Origin: Thioalkalivibrio sp.
GTDB taxonomy: Bacteria; Pseudomonadota; Gammaproteobacteria; Ectothiorhodospirales; Ectothiorhodospiraceae
Assembly: GCA_007116035.1 (NCBI GenBank)
Contig: SKJG01000135.1
Span: 1 to 33,452, forward strand
Length of the DNA: 33,452 nt
Direction of reading: 5' to 3'
Shown: positions 14,688 through 24,420 of the stretch, one piece after another
How positions within the stretch are numbered: the stretch's first letter is position 1
Layout: each line of letters starts with the position of its first letter
Notes under the pieces: model-generated
Databases searched by the model: none
What the model saw: the letters and a program-made list of their open reading frames with translations, nothing else
What the model was told of the DNA's origin: nothing
Position numbers and translations under genes: made by a program

Positions 14688-16973
14688 TCAGAAGCTCGCC
14701 CCGAGGAGGAACTGCAGGCTCTGCGTGTCGTCTTCGTCCTTCTCGCGCAGAGGAACAGCGTAGCTGAAGCTCAACGGACCCACCGGCGACATCCAGGTCA
14801 GGGCAAGGCCTGCCGACACCCGAATCTCGTCGGCATCGAAATCGCTGAAACTCTCATAGACTTGGCCCGCGTCGACGAAGCTGCTCATGCGCACGGCGCG
14901 GTTATCGGCCGCGAAAGGTAGCGGAAAATACAGTTCCGCCGAGGCAGTGCTCCGGAAGTCGCCACCGAAGGGATCGTTGTTGCTGTCGCGCGGACCGAGG
15001 CTGTTGTCCTCGAATCCGCGTACCGACCGGATACCACCCGCGAAGAAGTGCTCGAAGAACGGAAGTTCGCCGGTGCTGCCGTAACCGTCACCATAGCCGA
15101 GCCCGGCCGACAGGCTCAGGGAATAGGTGTCGGACAGCTTGAAGATCTCCTGGCCGCTGTAGGTGACCTGGTAGTACTCGAGATCGCTCCCCGGGATCGT
15201 TACCTCCGAACCGATCCGGTGCCGCCGGCCGGACGAGGCGAAGATCACGCGGTCACGGGTATCGTGCGTGTAGGAGACTTCCAAGGAAAAGAGATTGTAT
15301 CGATCGCCCTCGCGATCGATAAAATTGGTGATCTCGTCCGGCGTCGTCGGGACCGTGTTGATCCGGACATTCTGGAACCCCGGCCGGATATTGACGGTGT
15401 CGAATTCAGTGAACGGGATGCCGTAGGTGACATTCGCTCCCGCACGGTCGGACGAGAAACGCGAGACATTGGCCTCCTCCGCATCGATCTTCTGGTAGAA
15501 GATCGAGAAACCCCGGCTGGCTCCGTGGATCGTGTAGTGCGGGTTCAGAACGCTGAGATTGACCAACTGCGAAACCTGGCTGTTACTGACCGACACTGTG
15601 ACCCGATTGCCGGATCCCATGAAGTTGTCCTGGCTGAGGCTTGCCGTCAGCAGGATTCCCTGGTTCTGGGAGTAGCCCGCGCCGAGTGACAGCGCCCCGG
15701 ATAGGCGCTCGGTCACTGAGATTTCGAGATCCACCTCGTCATCACTGCCTGCGACCCGCCGGGTCTCGATGTTCGCGGTCTCCACGAAGGGCAGGCGCTG
15801 CAGCCGCACGCGAGACCGGTCCACCTGTTCGCCGTTGAACCAGGCGCCCTCCATCTGCCGAAGTTCGCGCCGGTACACGCTCTCCTGCGTACGGGTATTG
15901 CCGGTGATGGAGATGCGCCGGACATAGACACGCGGGCCGGGGTCCACGAAGTAGGTCAGCGCCACGGTCCGTGCGTCCTCGTCCACCTCCGGGATCGGGT
16001 TGACGTTGGCGAAGGCAAAGCCATCGAGGGTCAGGCGCCGGGTGATTTCCTCAGCCGAATCGACCACCCGGCGGCGTGAGAAGATCTGCCCCGGTTCCAC
16101 CGCGATCAATTCCTCCAACTCCTGCGCCGGCACGACCATTTCCCCCGCGAGGCCGACCGAGCCGATGATGAAACGGTCGCCCTCGTCGATGTTGATCGTG
16201 ATGTAGATATCCTTGCGGTCCGGCGTCAGGGTCACCTGCGTGGAATCGACATCGAAATTCAGGAAGCCCTCGTCCAGATAGCGTGAGCGCAGACGTTCGA
16301 GGTCGCCGGACAGCTTCTCGCGGGAATAATTGTCGCGCCGGCTCAGAAAAGCCCACCAGCGCGGCACCCCCGATTCGAAGCGGCGTGTCAGCTCACGATT
16401 GTCGAAGCTCTCGTTGCCGACAACGTTCACCTCGCGAATCTTCGCCACACGGCCCTCGGCGATGGTGATGTCCACATCCACCCGGTTGCGCGGCAACTCG
16501 GTAATCTCGATGTCGATCTGCACGTTGTAGCGGCCACGGGCCAGGTATTGCTGACGCAACTCGTTTTCAACCCGATCCAGGATGGTCCGGTTGAACACGC
16601 GCCCGCGCTGGAGACCGACCGTCCGCAGGGCATCCGTCAGCCCTTCCGAGGGGATGTCGCGGTTACCGGTGAAACGGATTTCGTTGATCGCCGGGCGTTC
16701 CTCCACGATCACGACCAGAATGTTCCCCCGCCGCGCCAACTGCACGTCGGAAAAGAAGCCGGTCTGAAACAGCGCACGGATCACTTCGCCGCTGCGACCG
16801 TCATCAAAGGTATCTCCGACCTGAACCGGCAGGTAGGTCAGCGTGGTGCCCGCGGTGATGCGCTCGAGTCCCTCGATCTCGATGTCATCGATCACGTAGG
16901 ACTGCGCCCATAGCCCTCCCGAGGCCAGCAGCAGTCCGTACAGCATCAATGCCTGCAAGAGAGATCGAGTCAT
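14688..16973 (-). CDS. bamA: Outer membrane protein assembly factor BamA
   Basis: BamA is the central channel of the machinery that inserts beta-barrel proteins into the outer membrane. The 761 aa protein begins with a signal peptide (MTRSLLQALMLYGLLLASGG, cleaved after LWAQ). Five POTRA domains follow, opening with YVIDDIEIEGLERI. The C-terminal 16-strand barrel includes GGIRSVRGFEDNSLGPRD, whose VRGF is the Omp85 family signature, and the chain ends in the aromatic outer-membrane signal LLGASF. I chose the ATG at 16973 because of the signal peptide. An in-frame GTG at 17015 overlaps the rseP stop but would add 14 polar residues ahead of it. Confidence 0.96.
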   Translation of the reverse strand: MTRSLLQALMLYGLLLASGGLWAQSYVIDDIEIEGLERITAGTTLTYLPVQVGDTFDDGRSGEVIRALFQTGFFSDVQLARRGNILVVIVEERPAINEIRFTGNRDIPSEGLTDALRTVGLQRGRVFNRTILDRVENELRQQYLARGRYNVQIDIEITELPRNRVDVDITIAEGRVAKIREVNVVGNESFDNRELTRRFESGVPRWWAFLSRRDNYSREKLSGDLERLRSRYLDEGFLNFDVDSTQVTLTPDRKDIYITINIDEGDRFIIGSVGLAGEMVVPAQELEELIAVEPGQIFSRRRVVDSAEEITRRLTLDGFAFANVNPIPEVDEDARTVALTYFVDPGPRVYVRRISITGNTRTQESVYRRELRQMEGAWFNGEQVDRSRVRLQRLPFVETANIETRRVAGSDDEVDLEISVTERLSGALSLGAGYSQNQGILLTASLSQDNFMGSGNRVTVSVSNSQVSQLVNLSVLNPHYTIHGASRGFSIFYQKIDAEEANVSRFSSDRAGANVTYGIPFTEFDTVNIRPGFQNVRINTVPTTPDEITNFIDREGDRYNLFSLEVSYTHDTRDRVIFASSGRRHRIGSEVTIPGSDLEYYQVTYSGQEIFKLSDTYSLSLSAGLGYGDGYGSTGELPFFEHFFAGGIRSVRGFEDNSLGPRDSNNDPFGGDFRSTASAELYFPLPFAADNRAVRMSSFVDAGQVYESFSDFDADEIRVSAGLALTWMSPVGPLSFSYAVPLREKDEDDTQSLQFLLGASF

Positions 16974-17011
16974 GTCTGTCGCCAAATCGATGGGCTGCGA
17001 ACGCTGCCTGG

Positions 17012-18373
17012 TCACCCGAACAAGCGTGTGAAATCGTTGTACAACGCCAAGAGCATCAATCCGGCAATGGCCACCAGACCCAGCTGCTGACCGATCAGCT
17101 GAGTGCGTTCGGAGACCGCGCTACCCTTGATCCACTCCACCATGTTGAACATCAGGTGGCCACCGTCCAGCACGGGAATGGGTAGCAGATTGATGATCCC
17201 CAGCGAGACGCTGACCAACGCAAGGAAACCGAGGAAGGCCGTGATGCCGATGATCGCGGTCATCCCCGCGAACTCGGCGATTGTAACCGGTCCGGCGATG
17301 TTTTTGACCGACGCCTCGCCGGTGATCATGCGCCCCAGGACCCGCAGGGTCAGCACACTGACCTCCCAGGTCCGTGCGGCGCCGTTGGTCAAACCCTCCA
17401 CCGGGCCAAGCCGGATCAGCGTCGACAGCTCTCGGATCTGTGGCTGATCCGTGTCCACACCCGCGCCGATGCGGCCCATCGATTCCCCTTCCACCTCGAC
17501 GCGCGCGGGCGTCACCCGGAGTTCCACGCTCCCGTCGGCGCGACTGACCCGCACCTGCAGGGTCTCCTCGGGGGCGGCCTGGATGGTGGCCACCCAGTCA
17601 TTCCAGGATACGACCGGTTCGCCATCCACGCTGAGCACCCGATCCCCGACCTGCAGGCCGGCCTCGGCGGCAGGGCTCCCGCGCTCGACGCTACCGATCA
17701 GCGGCTCGAGCACCGGCCGGAACGGGCGGATACCCAGGCGTTCCAGGAACTGCCCCTCGCCCAGGAGTTCACGCCGGTTTTCCAGGGTCAGCGTTCGCTG
17801 CTGTTCCCGGCCATCGCGGTCCAGCACCGTAATCACGACCTCGTCGGCGCGAACCGCGCGGTCCAGCAGACGCAGGTTGGCCTGATCCCAATCCTGGACC
17901 CGGCGGTTGCCCACCATCAGGATCTCGTCCCCATGCTGCAGGCCGCCGGCGGCCGCCGCACTGCCCGGGTCCACGTCACCGACCACGGGCTTGAGGCCCG
18001 GCACCCCGATCATGAACATCACCGCGTAGGCCATCACCGCAAACAGGAAATTCGCTGCCGGGCCGGCGACGATCACGAAACTCCGCGCGCCAAGCGGCTT
18101 GCGGTTGAAGGCGCGCGGGGCATCCGCCTCGGAAACAGGGGCCTCGCGTTCATCCAGCATCTTCACATAACCGCCAAGGGGAATCGCCGCAATCACGAAT
18201 TCGGTGCGGTCCTGCCCAAAGAGGCGGCGGTAAATCGGTTTGCCAAAGCCGACGGAAAAGCGCAGTACCTTGACGCCCATCAGCCGCGCGGCAAGGTAGT
18301 GGCCATACTCGTGGATGGTGACGAGTACGCCGATCGCCACGATGAAGGCGGCTAAGCTGGTCAGAATGGTCAT
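17012..18373 (-). CDS. rseP: Site-2 protease RseP
   Basis: RseP is an inner-membrane zinc metalloprotease. In known members it cuts the anti-sigma factor RseA to release sigma E, and it also clears signal peptides. The 453 aa protein has the HEYGH zinc motif (His21, Glu22, His25) in its first membrane helix. The third ligand lies in NLLPIPVLDGGH near residue 403. Two PDZ domains lie between, each with a GLQxGD loop (GLQHGDEILMV, about residue 145, and GLQVGDRVLSV, about 240). The start ATG at 18373 gives the standard N-terminus. It sits between dxr and bamA as usual. Confidence 0.97.
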   Translation of the reverse strand: MTILTSLAAFIVAIGVLVTIHEYGHYLAARLMGVKVLRFSVGFGKPIYRRLFGQDRTEFVIAAIPLGGYVKMLDEREAPVSEADAPRAFNRKPLGARSFVIVAGPAANFLFAVMAYAVMFMIGVPGLKPVVGDVDPGSAAAAGGLQHGDEILMVGNRRVQDWDQANLRLLDRAVRADEVVITVLDRDGREQQRTLTLENRRELLGEGQFLERLGIRPFRPVLEPLIGSVERGSPAAEAGLQVGDRVLSVDGEPVVSWNDWVATIQAAPEETLQVRVSRADGSVELRVTPARVEVEGESMGRIGAGVDTDQPQIRELSTLIRLGPVEGLTNGAARTWEVSVLTLRVLGRMITGEASVKNIAGPVTIAEFAGMTAIIGITAFLGFLALVSVSLGIINLLPIPVLDGGHLMFNMVEWIKGSAVSERTQLIGQQLGLVAIAGLMLLALYNDFTRLFG

Positions 18374-18388
18374 GAAGTCATGGTGTCG

Positions 18389-19585
18389 CTACGCATTGGC
18401 CTGTGCGGTTACCCAGTCCCTAGCATACTCCCGCGCCTCGGCATCCGCTGCAAGAATCCCGTCCAAGGAGTCCGCCGACTGTACCGGCACGGCGCTCAGG
18501 CTTGCGTCGATCAGCCGGGCGATCGCAGGAAACCGGATCCGCTCGTCCAGGAAGGCTTGCACCGCGATCTCATTGGCCGCATTGAGGATCGTGGTGGCGG
18601 TGCCTCCGGCGCTCAGGGCCCGATAGGCCAGGTCGAGGCAGGGGAAACGTTCCCGGGATGGCGGCAGGAACTCCAGCCGGCCCGCCTTCACCAGATCCAG
18701 CGGCGCCACGCCGGATGCGATACGACCGGGCCAGGCCAGGCTGTGGGCGATGGGCGTGCGCATGTCCGGGTTGCCCATTTGCGCCAACACCGAGCCGTCG
18801 GCATACGTGACCATCGAGTGCACGATGCTTTGCGGATGCAGCACCACCTGAATCGCGTCGGGCTCCAGCGCGAACAGCCAACACGCCTCGATCACCTCGA
18901 GGCCCTTGTTCATCATGGTCGCGGAATCCACCGAGATCTTGCGGCCCATGTCCCAGTTGGGATGGGCACAGGCCTCGTCCGGGGTGATGTCGTCGAAACG
19001 GTCCAGCGGCCGTTCACGAAACGGCCCGCCCGACGCGGTCAACAGGATCCGTTCCGCCCCGTGCGGGTGCACCGGCTCGCCACAAATGTAGCCAGTCGGC
19101 AGGCACTGGAAGATCGCATTGTGTTCGCTGTCGACCGGAAGCAGTTTCGCGCCGCTGCGGGTCACGGCATCCATCAGCAGGGCGCCCGACATGACCAGCG
19201 ACTCCTTGTTCGCCAGCAGGAGCCGCTTCCCCGCGTGGGCGGCGGCGAGCGTCGGCAACAGCCCGGCGGCACCGACGATCGCCGCCATCACCACGTCCAC
19301 CTCCGGGGCCCGGGCAGCGTCGACCAGCGCCTCTTCGCCCACCAGCACCGTGGTCGCGCTCCCCGCCCGCGCAAGGAGATCGCGCAGTGCGGCCGCGGCC
19401 TCGCGGTCGACCATGACCGCGATCGCCGGTCGATGCTCGAGGCACTGCTCCGCCAACCGTTCGACGTTGGCGTGGGCCGTCAGCGCGTGGACCTCGAAGC
19501 GGTCGGTCTGACGCGCGAGCACGGCGAGCGTGGACACGCCGATGCTGCCAGTGGAACCGAGGATGGTGACGCGTTCCCGGCTCAT
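18389..19585 (-). CDS. dxr: 1-deoxy-D-xylulose 5-phosphate reductoisomerase
   Basis: DXR converts DXP to 2-C-methyl-erythritol 4-phosphate with NADPH, the committed step of the MEP isoprenoid pathway. The 398 aa protein has the NADPH loop GSTGSIG (residues 10-16), [15 protein letters not shown], the metal-binding [10 protein letters not shown], the flexible lid [11 protein letters not shown], and the active-site [20 protein letters not shown]. Its products feed undecaprenyl phosphate synthesis through uppS, two genes upstream in the same transcript. It starts 1 nt after the cdsA stop. Confidence 0.97.
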   Translation of the reverse strand: MSRERVTILGSTGSIGVSTLAVLARQTDRFEVHALTAHANVERLAEQCLEHRPAIAVMVDREAAAALRDLLARAGSATTVLVGEEALVDAARAPEVDVVMAAIVGAAGLLPTLAAAHAGKRLLLANKESLVMSGALLMDAVTRSGAKLLPVDSEHNAIFQCLPTGYICGEPVHPHGAERILLTASGGPFRERPLDRFDDITPDEACAHPNWDMGRKISVDSATMMNKGLEVIEACWLFALEPDAIQVVLHPQSIVHSMVTYADGSVLAQMGNPDMRTPIAHSLAWPGRIASGVAPLDLVKAGRLEFLPPSRERFPCLDLAYRALSAGGTATTILNAANEIAVQAFLDERIRFPAIARLIDASLSAVPVQSADSLDGILAADAEAREYARDWVTAQANA

Positions 19586-19586
19586 G

Positions 19587-20426
19587 CTAGTGCCCTGCCC
19601 CTGGCAGCAACGCGGTCCAGAGCAGACCGAAAAGGAAGACCGGGGCGGCTGCGGTCAGACTGTCGATACGATCCAGGACTCCACCATGCCCCGGCAGCAG
19701 GGTGCCGCTGTCCTTGGCGCCGGCCTCGCGCTTCAGCACACTCTCCTGCAGGTCCCCCGCCACCGAAACCAGCGCCACGACGATACTCAGCAGGCCGAAA
19801 ACCAGGGCGTCCATCGCCACGAGGCCAAACAGCCAGGCGCCCAGCAGGCCGACCGGAATCACCAGGAACAGCGCGCCGAACAGACCTTCGCGCGTCTTGC
19901 CGGGACTGATCTCGGGCGCCAGCTTGCTGCGGCCGAACTGACGACCGGCGAAATAGGCACCGGTGTCGGCAGCCCCCACCAGCAGGACCAGGTACAGAAC
20001 CAGCAGCGGCGCGATCGCATGCAGCCACGTCAGCGCCAACCCCGCCGGCACCAGCGTGAGCATTCCGGCCACCTGCAGCAGCAAGCGCCCGGACGCGCGC
20101 GCGCTCAGTCCCTGCCGGTACCAGGCGAGTCCCACGAACACGAAGAGCCACCACAAGACGGCCAGCACCAGTATCGCCCAATGCCAGGAAGACCAGCCCA
20201 CCGTGAGCCAGACCAGCAGCAACGCCCCGAACAGGACCATCGCCGACACGACATAGCCCAGGCGCGCCGTGGAGGAACGGAAACCGCCCAGTTGCGCCCA
20301 TTCCCAGGCACCCAGACCGATCACGGCAAGCACGAAGAGCCCGAACAGCCAGGTGGGCGCAAAGACGATCAGCAGGAACACCGGCACGATGATCGCCAGC
20401 GCGGTGAGGATCCGCTGCCTAAGCAT
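19587..20426 (-). CDS. cdsA: Phosphatidate cytidylyltransferase
   Basis: CdsA makes CDP-diacylglycerol from phosphatidic acid and CTP for phospholipid synthesis. The 279 aa protein is very hydrophobic, with about eight membrane helices starting at [20 protein letters not shown]. The family signature appears near residues 220-250 as [20 protein letters not shown] followed by GVLDRIDSL, with its conserved Lys, Asp and HGG residues. I chose the ATG at 20426, which overlaps the end of uppS by 8 nt. A longer open frame reaches back into uppS but lacks family features. Confidence 0.95.
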   Translation of the reverse strand: MLRQRILTALAIIVPVFLLIVFAPTWLFGLFVLAVIGLGAWEWAQLGGFRSSTARLGYVVSAMVLFGALLLVWLTVGWSSWHWAILVLAVLWWLFVFVGLAWYRQGLSARASGRLLLQVAGMLTLVPAGLALTWLHAIAPLLVLYLVLLVGAADTGAYFAGRQFGRSKLAPEISPGKTREGLFGALFLVIPVGLLGAWLFGLVAMDALVFGLLSIVVALVSVAGDLQESVLKREAGAKDSGTLLPGHGGVLDRIDSLTAAAPVFLFGLLWTALLPGAGH

Positions 20427-21159
20427 GAACGGTGTCCAGCTGCGCAGCGGTACAGCCAAACCGCCGCTGCCGGCGCGCATAGCAATCCAGGGTTCCCTGC
20501 AATTCGGCGTCGTCCACGTCCGGCCAAAGCACGTCCAGGAAACAGAGTTCCGCGTAGGCTGCCTGCCACAGCAGGAAATTACTGATGCGCTGTTCACCGC
20601 CGGTGCGAATCAAAAGGTCCAGTTGCGGCAAACCGGCGGTACTGAGAAAGCCCTCGAAGGCATCCGGGTCGGGATCCGCCGCAGGGCTTTCGCGCACCCA
20701 GCGCAGGGCCGCCTGGAGGATGTCCCAGCGCCCGCCGTAGCCCAGCGCCACGACGAGTGTCATGGTGTCGTTGCGCTGGGTGGCGGCCTCGGCATCGGCC
20801 ATGCGCTGCTGCAATTGCCCGGGAAACTCCTCGCGCCGACCAATGAACCTGAGGCGAATCCCCTTCTCCCGCAACTCGGGAAGCTCGTCCTCGATAGCGG
20901 TGACGAACAGGTCGAACAGCGCCTCGACCTCGGCCTTCGGCCGCTGCCAGTTCTCGCTGCTGAAGGCGAACAGGGTCAGCGCGCGCACGCCCCGGTTGGC
21001 AAAGAATTCGACTGCCCTGCGCGTGGCGCGCAGGCCCATCCGGTGACCCTCGCTGCGCGACAGGCCACGGCCTTCGGCCCAGCGGCCGTTGCCATCCATG
21101 ATGATGGCAACGTGCGCGGGCGTCAGGGCGGAATCCGTCTGGGAGGATGCGGGGTCCAT
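20419..21159 (-). CDS. uppS: Undecaprenyl diphosphate synthase
   Basis: UppS is the cis-prenyltransferase that makes the C55 lipid carrier for peptidoglycan and O-antigen. The 246 aa protein shows HVAIIMDGNGRWA, with catalytic Asp22 (Asp26 in E. coli), then LTLFAFSSENWQRP, DLLIRTGGEQRISNFLLWQ and the C-terminal ELCFLDVLWPDV. I give the ATG at 21159. A TTG at 21177, overlapping the frr stop and directly after GGAGG, would add six residues and cannot be excluded. Confidence 0.95.
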   Translation of the reverse strand: MDPASSQTDSALTPAHVAIIMDGNGRWAEGRGLSRSEGHRMGLRATRRAVEFFANRGVRALTLFAFSSENWQRPKAEVEALFDLFVTAIEDELPELREKGIRLRFIGRREEFPGQLQQRMADAEAATQRNDTMTLVVALGYGGRWDILQAALRWVRESPAADPDPDAFEGFLSTAGLPQLDLLIRTGGEQRISNFLLWQAAYAELCFLDVLWPDVDDAELQGTLDCYARRQRRFGCTAAQLDTVHA

Positions 21160-21173
21160 CGGGACAACAGAGG

Positions 21174-21731
21174 TCAAACCTCCATCAGCTCCGCTTCCTT
21201 TTCCGACAACATCCGGTCGATGCGGGCGACGTGGTCGTCGGTCAGTTTCTGCACCTGCTCCTCGGAACGCCGCTCTTCGTCCTCGGAGATCTCCTTCTCC
21301 TTCACCATCTGCTTCAGATGGTGGTTGGCATCACGGCGAATGTTGCGGACCGCAACACGGGCGTTCTCCGCCTCGGCCCGCACCACTTTGACCAGATCCT
21401 TGCGCCGCTCCTCGGTCAACACCGGCAGCGGCACCCGGATCAGGGTGCCCACCGTCGCGGGATTCAGGCCGAGGTCGGAGGTCATGATCGCCTTCTCCAC
21501 CTTGCCGACCATGCTCCGCTCCCACGGAGTCACGGTCAGTGTACGGGCGTCCTCGACGTTCACGTTCGCAACCTGGTTGATCGGTACCTCGGAGCCGTAA
21601 TACTCGACCGTCACATGGTCGAGAAGACTAGTGTGGGCCCGGCCGGTGCGGATCTTGGTGAATTCGGAGTGCAACGCCTCCAGCGTCTTGTCCATGCGCT
21701 GGCTGGCATCCTTGAAGATGGCTTCTGTCAT
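21174..21731 (-). CDS. frr: Ribosome recycling factor
   Basis: RRF splits post-termination ribosomes together with EF-G. The 185 aa protein is the exact family length. It has [36 protein letters not shown], the [13 protein letters not shown] helix and the [20 protein letters not shown] region of the three-helix bundle. Its ATG overlaps the pyrH stop by 4 nt. Confidence 0.98.
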   Translation of the reverse strand: MTEAIFKDASQRMDKTLEALHSEFTKIRTGRAHTSLLDHVTVEYYGSEVPINQVANVNVEDARTLTVTPWERSMVGKVEKAIMTSDLGLNPATVGTLIRVPLPVLTEERRKDLVKVVRAEAENARVAVRNIRRDANHHLKQMVKEKEISEDEERRSEEQVQKLTDDHVARIDRMLSEKEAELMEV

Positions 21732-22462
21732 TCTCTGGTCCCCTCGACCAGGGTTCCCACCGCCTCGCCCATCACGAGGCGGCGGAGATCACCCTTGGCA
21801 AACATGTTCATGACTCGCAGTGGAAGCTTGTTATCCCGACACATCACCAGCGCCGTAGTGTCCATCACGCCGAGACGCCGTTCCAGCGCCTCATCGAAGG
21901 TGAGGCGTTCGAACCGGCGCGCGTTGCTCTCCCGCATGGGATCCGCGTCGTAGACGCCGTCCACCTTGGTGGCCTTGATCATCAACTCGGCGTTGATCTC
22001 GATCGCCCGGAGGCTCGCCGCCGAGTCCGTGGTGAAGAACGGGTTTCCGGTACCCGCGGCGAAGACGACGATACGCCCCTTCTCCAGGTGCCGCACCGCC
22101 CGCCGGCGGATGTAGTCCTCGCAGACCTGGTTAATACGGATTGCGGACATCACGCGGCAGAATCGGCCCGTTCGCTCGATCGCGTCCTGCAGCGCCAGGG
22201 CGTTGATCACGGTGGCCAGCATACCCATGTGGTCGCCGGTGACCCGATCCATGCCCCCCTCTGCGAGTCCCGCACCGCGGAAGATGTTGCCGCCGCCGAT
22301 CACGATGCCGATCTCAACGCCGAGGGTCGACAACTCCGCCACCTCCTGCGCCACCTGGTCCAGCACCTTCGGATCGACGCCGTAGTCCTGGGCGCCCATG
22401 AAGGCCTCGCCGCTAAGCTTGAGAAGAATGCGCTTGTAGGCGGGCTGCCCGGACTGGCTCAT
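21728..22462 (-). CDS. pyrH: Uridylate kinase
   Basis: PyrH phosphorylates UMP to UDP and, in the known enzymes, is inhibited by UTP and activated by GTP. The 244 aa protein has [13 protein letters not shown], the phosphate loop [39 protein letters not shown], and the C-terminal [13 protein letters not shown] segment. It starts 74 nt after the tsf stop, across a GC-rich hairpin. A GAGGAG site precedes the ATG. Confidence 0.98.
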   Translation of the reverse strand: MSQSGQPAYKRILLKLSGEAFMGAQDYGVDPKVLDQVAQEVAELSTLGVEIGIVIGGGNIFRGAGLAEGGMDRVTGDHMGMLATVINALALQDAIERTGRFCRVMSAIRINQVCEDYIRRRAVRHLEKGRIVVFAAGTGNPFFTTDSAASLRAIEINAELMIKATKVDGVYDADPMRESNARRFERLTFDEALERRLGVMDTTALVMCRDNKLPLRVMNMFAKGDLRRLVMGEAVGTLVEGTRE

Positions 22463-22496
22463 GGGACTCCTCGGTAAGGAATGGACTCGTACCTGC

Positions 22497-22528
22497 GGCC
22501 GGAAGGGGCGCTACCGCGCTCCCCGGCC
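22497..22528 (-). promoter_or_regulatory. GC-rich hairpin between tsf and pyrH
   Basis: GGCCGG and GCGC arms pair with GCGC and CCGGCC around a short loop in the tsf-pyrH gap. No U-tract follows. It could act as an attenuator or a processing barrier that lowers pyrH expression relative to rpsB-tsf. That role is inference. Confidence 0.4.
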
Positions 22529-22536
22529 ATTCGGGC

Positions 22537-23406
22537 CTAGGCGCCGCGCGCCTGGGCCATGACTTCCTCGGCGAAATTCTCGACCTTCTTCTCGATCCCC
22601 TCGCCGACTTCAAAGCGCACGAACCCTGCCGCCCGGGCACCCTTCTCCTTCAGCAACTGGCCCACGGTCTGATCGGGATTCTTCACGAACGGCTGCCCGA
22701 CCAGCGTGACCTCGGCCAGATACTTCCGGATTCGCCCTTCGATCATCTTTTCGACGATCTCCGGCGGCTTGCCGGAGTCCTGGGCCTGGGCCCGGAAGAT
22801 CTCACGCTCCTTTTCCACCGTCTCATCGGGCACCTGATCCGCGTCGACGCAGATCGGCCGGCTGGCCGCCACGTGCATCGCGACGTCTCTCGCCAGCTGC
22901 TCGGCGCCACCGACGAGACTCACCAGTACGCCAATGCGGTTGCCGTGCAGGTAGGCCCCGAGCGGACCCTCGCCCTGTACCCGTGCGAACCGGCGCACCT
23001 GGACGTTCTCGCCGATCTTCGCGACCAGCGCCGCACGCCGCGACTCCAGACTCTGACCCTCGACTTCCACCGCCATCAGGGCCTCGACGTCAACCACCCC
23101 GGCGGTCAGTGCGGCCTGCGCGCACTCGGCGGCAAACTGCTGGAAATTGGCGTCCTTGGCGACGAAGTCCGTCTCCGAGTTGACCTCGATGATCACCGCG
23201 GAAGACCCGTCGATGGCGATCTCGATCCGCCCTTCGGCGGCAATCCGTCCGGCCTTCTTGTCGGCCTTCGCCTGCCCGGACTTGCGCATCAACTCGACCG
23301 CGGCCTCGATATCGCCCTGGGTCTCGGTCAGCGCCCTCTTGCACTCCATCATGCCGGCGCCGGTGCGCTCGCGCAGTTCTTTGACTAAAGCAGCAGTAAT
23401 CTGCAT
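22537..23406 (-). CDS. tsf: Elongation factor Ts
   Basis: EF-Ts is the guanine nucleotide exchange factor for EF-Tu. The 289 aa protein begins [20 protein letters not shown], followed by [20 protein letters not shown], the family N-domain. Then come [10 protein letters not shown], which carries the TDFV motif that contacts EF-Tu, and the dimerisation and C-terminal modules ending in [10 protein letters not shown]. The frame is open upstream of 23406, but the N-domain and a GGAGC site 7 nt before the ATG fix this start. The rpsB-tsf-pyrH order is normal. Confidence 0.97.
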   Translation of the reverse strand: MQITAALVKELRERTGAGMMECKRALTETQGDIEAAVELMRKSGQAKADKKAGRIAAEGRIEIAIDGSSAVIIEVNSETDFVAKDANFQQFAAECAQAALTAGVVDVEALMAVEVEGQSLESRRAALVAKIGENVQVRRFARVQGEGPLGAYLHGNRIGVLVSLVGGAEQLARDVAMHVAASRPICVDADQVPDETVEKEREIFRAQAQDSGKPPEIVEKMIEGRIRKYLAEVTLVGQPFVKNPDQTVGQLLKEKGARAAGFVRFEVGEGIEKKVENFAEEVMAQARGA

Positions 23407-23428
23407 GAAAAAAGCTCCTGGATATGAA

Positions 23429-23460
23429 ACCGGCCGCGCGCAGTGCGCGCTGCGGCCGGT
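23429..23460 (-). promoter_or_regulatory. Strong hairpin between rpsB and tsf
   Basis: ACCGGCCGC and GCGC pair with GCGC and GCGGCCGGT, with one bulged A, 10 nt after the rpsB stop. It lacks a T-run, so it is not a complete intrinsic terminator. Partial attenuation between rpsB and tsf is a plausible role. Confidence 0.45.
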
Positions 23461-23470
23461 CAGAACGGGG

Positions 23471-24211
23471 TTAGGACTCCGCGCCAGCCTCGGCGGGGGC
23501 GAATTCCTCTTCCTGCACCGCGGTGGCGCTGGCACCCTTGGCCTCCATGATACTGTCCGCGATCGCGGCCACGTAGAGTTGGATCGCCCGCATCGCGTCG
23601 TCGTTGCCGGGGATCACGTAATCGATGCCCTCGGGACTGGCGTTCGAGTCGACGATGGCCACCACGGGAATGCCGCGCTTCTTGGCCTCGGCCACCGCGA
23701 TCTTCTCGTAGCCGACGTCGATCACGAACATGGCGTCCGGCATGCGGTTCATGTCCTTGATGCCGCCGAGGCTGCGTTCCAGCTTCTCCTGCTCGCGGAT
23801 CAGCATCAGGCCTTCCTTCTTGCTCAGACGGTCGATGCTGCCGTCGGCACGCATGGCCTCGATGTCCTTGAGGCGCTTGATCGACTGCTTCACGGTGTTG
23901 AAGTTGGTCAGCATGCCGCCCAGCCAGCGGTGGTTCACGAACGGCATGTTGCAGCGGCGGGCCTCTTCACCGACCACGTCGCGGGCGGAACGCTTGGTGC
24001 CCACGAACAGGACCTTGCCGCCGTCCGCGGCGATCTTGCCGAGGAAGTTCAACGCGTCGTTGAACATCGGCAGGCTCTTTTCGAGGTTGATGATGTGGAT
24101 CTTGTTGCGCTCACCGAAGATGTACGGGGCCATCTTGGGATGCCAGTAGCGCGTCTGGTGGCCGAAGTGAACGCCGGCCTCCAGCATCTGACGCATGGTA
24201 ACGAGTGACAT
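23471..24211 (-). CDS. rpsB: 30S ribosomal protein S2
   Basis: S2 is one of the last proteins to join the small ribosomal subunit. The 246 aa protein has the signature [20 protein letters not shown], then [37 protein letters not shown] and the second signature [12 protein letters not shown]. The C-terminus is acidic. The ATG at 24211 follows an AGGAG site. The gene has its own promoter and a structured leader of about 130 nt, divergent from map. Confidence 0.98.
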   Translation of the reverse strand: MSLVTMRQMLEAGVHFGHQTRYWHPKMAPYIFGERNKIHIINLEKSLPMFNDALNFLGKIAADGGKVLFVGTKRSARDVVGEEARRCNMPFVNHRWLGGMLTNFNTVKQSIKRLKDIEAMRADGSIDRLSKKEGLMLIREQEKLERSLGGIKDMNRMPDAMFVIDVGYEKIAVAEAKKRGIPVVAIVDSNASPEGIDYVIPGNDDAMRAIQLYVAAIADSIMEAKGASATAVQEEEFAPAEAGAES

Positions 24212-24230
24212 GTAGATATTCTCCTGGTAA

Positions 24231-24279
24231 GGGTTGGGCCTCCACGTATCCCGGCCTGCAACCCGTCACGGTGGACGGG
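24231..24279 (-). promoter_or_regulatory. Structured rpsB leader, possible S2 autoregulatory site
   Basis: Two stems in the minus-strand leader compete for the same GGG. One pairs CCCGTC with GACGGG (24262-24279). The other pairs GGGTTG with CAACCC and GGCC with GGCC (24231-24264). S2-mediated control of the rpsB leader is known in E. coli and its relatives. Whether this leader folds in the same way is inference. Confidence 0.45.
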
Positions 24280-24343
24280 CACCCAACAGACCGTGTCGAT
24301 ACGTGTGCGGATTTAGGGGTTTCATTGCCCCGAGGGCGCGCGC

Positions 24344-24373
24344 TTTATAGCATAGGACGCCGGTTCAAACCAA
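24344..24373 (-). promoter_or_regulatory. rpsB-tsf promoter
   Basis: The minus strand has an extended -10 box TGCTATAAA (TATAAA at 24344-24349) and a TTGGTT -35 box at 24368-24373, spaced by 18 nt. The bases after the -10 are GCGCGCGCCC. A GC-rich discriminator of this kind is typical of ribosomal promoters under stringent (ppGpp/DksA) control. The position fits a leader of about 130 nt. Confidence 0.6.
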
Positions 24374-24420
24374 ACGCGGGCCGCATTTCGACGCGTCCGC
24401 CTGTAGTGTAGGATCCCTTC

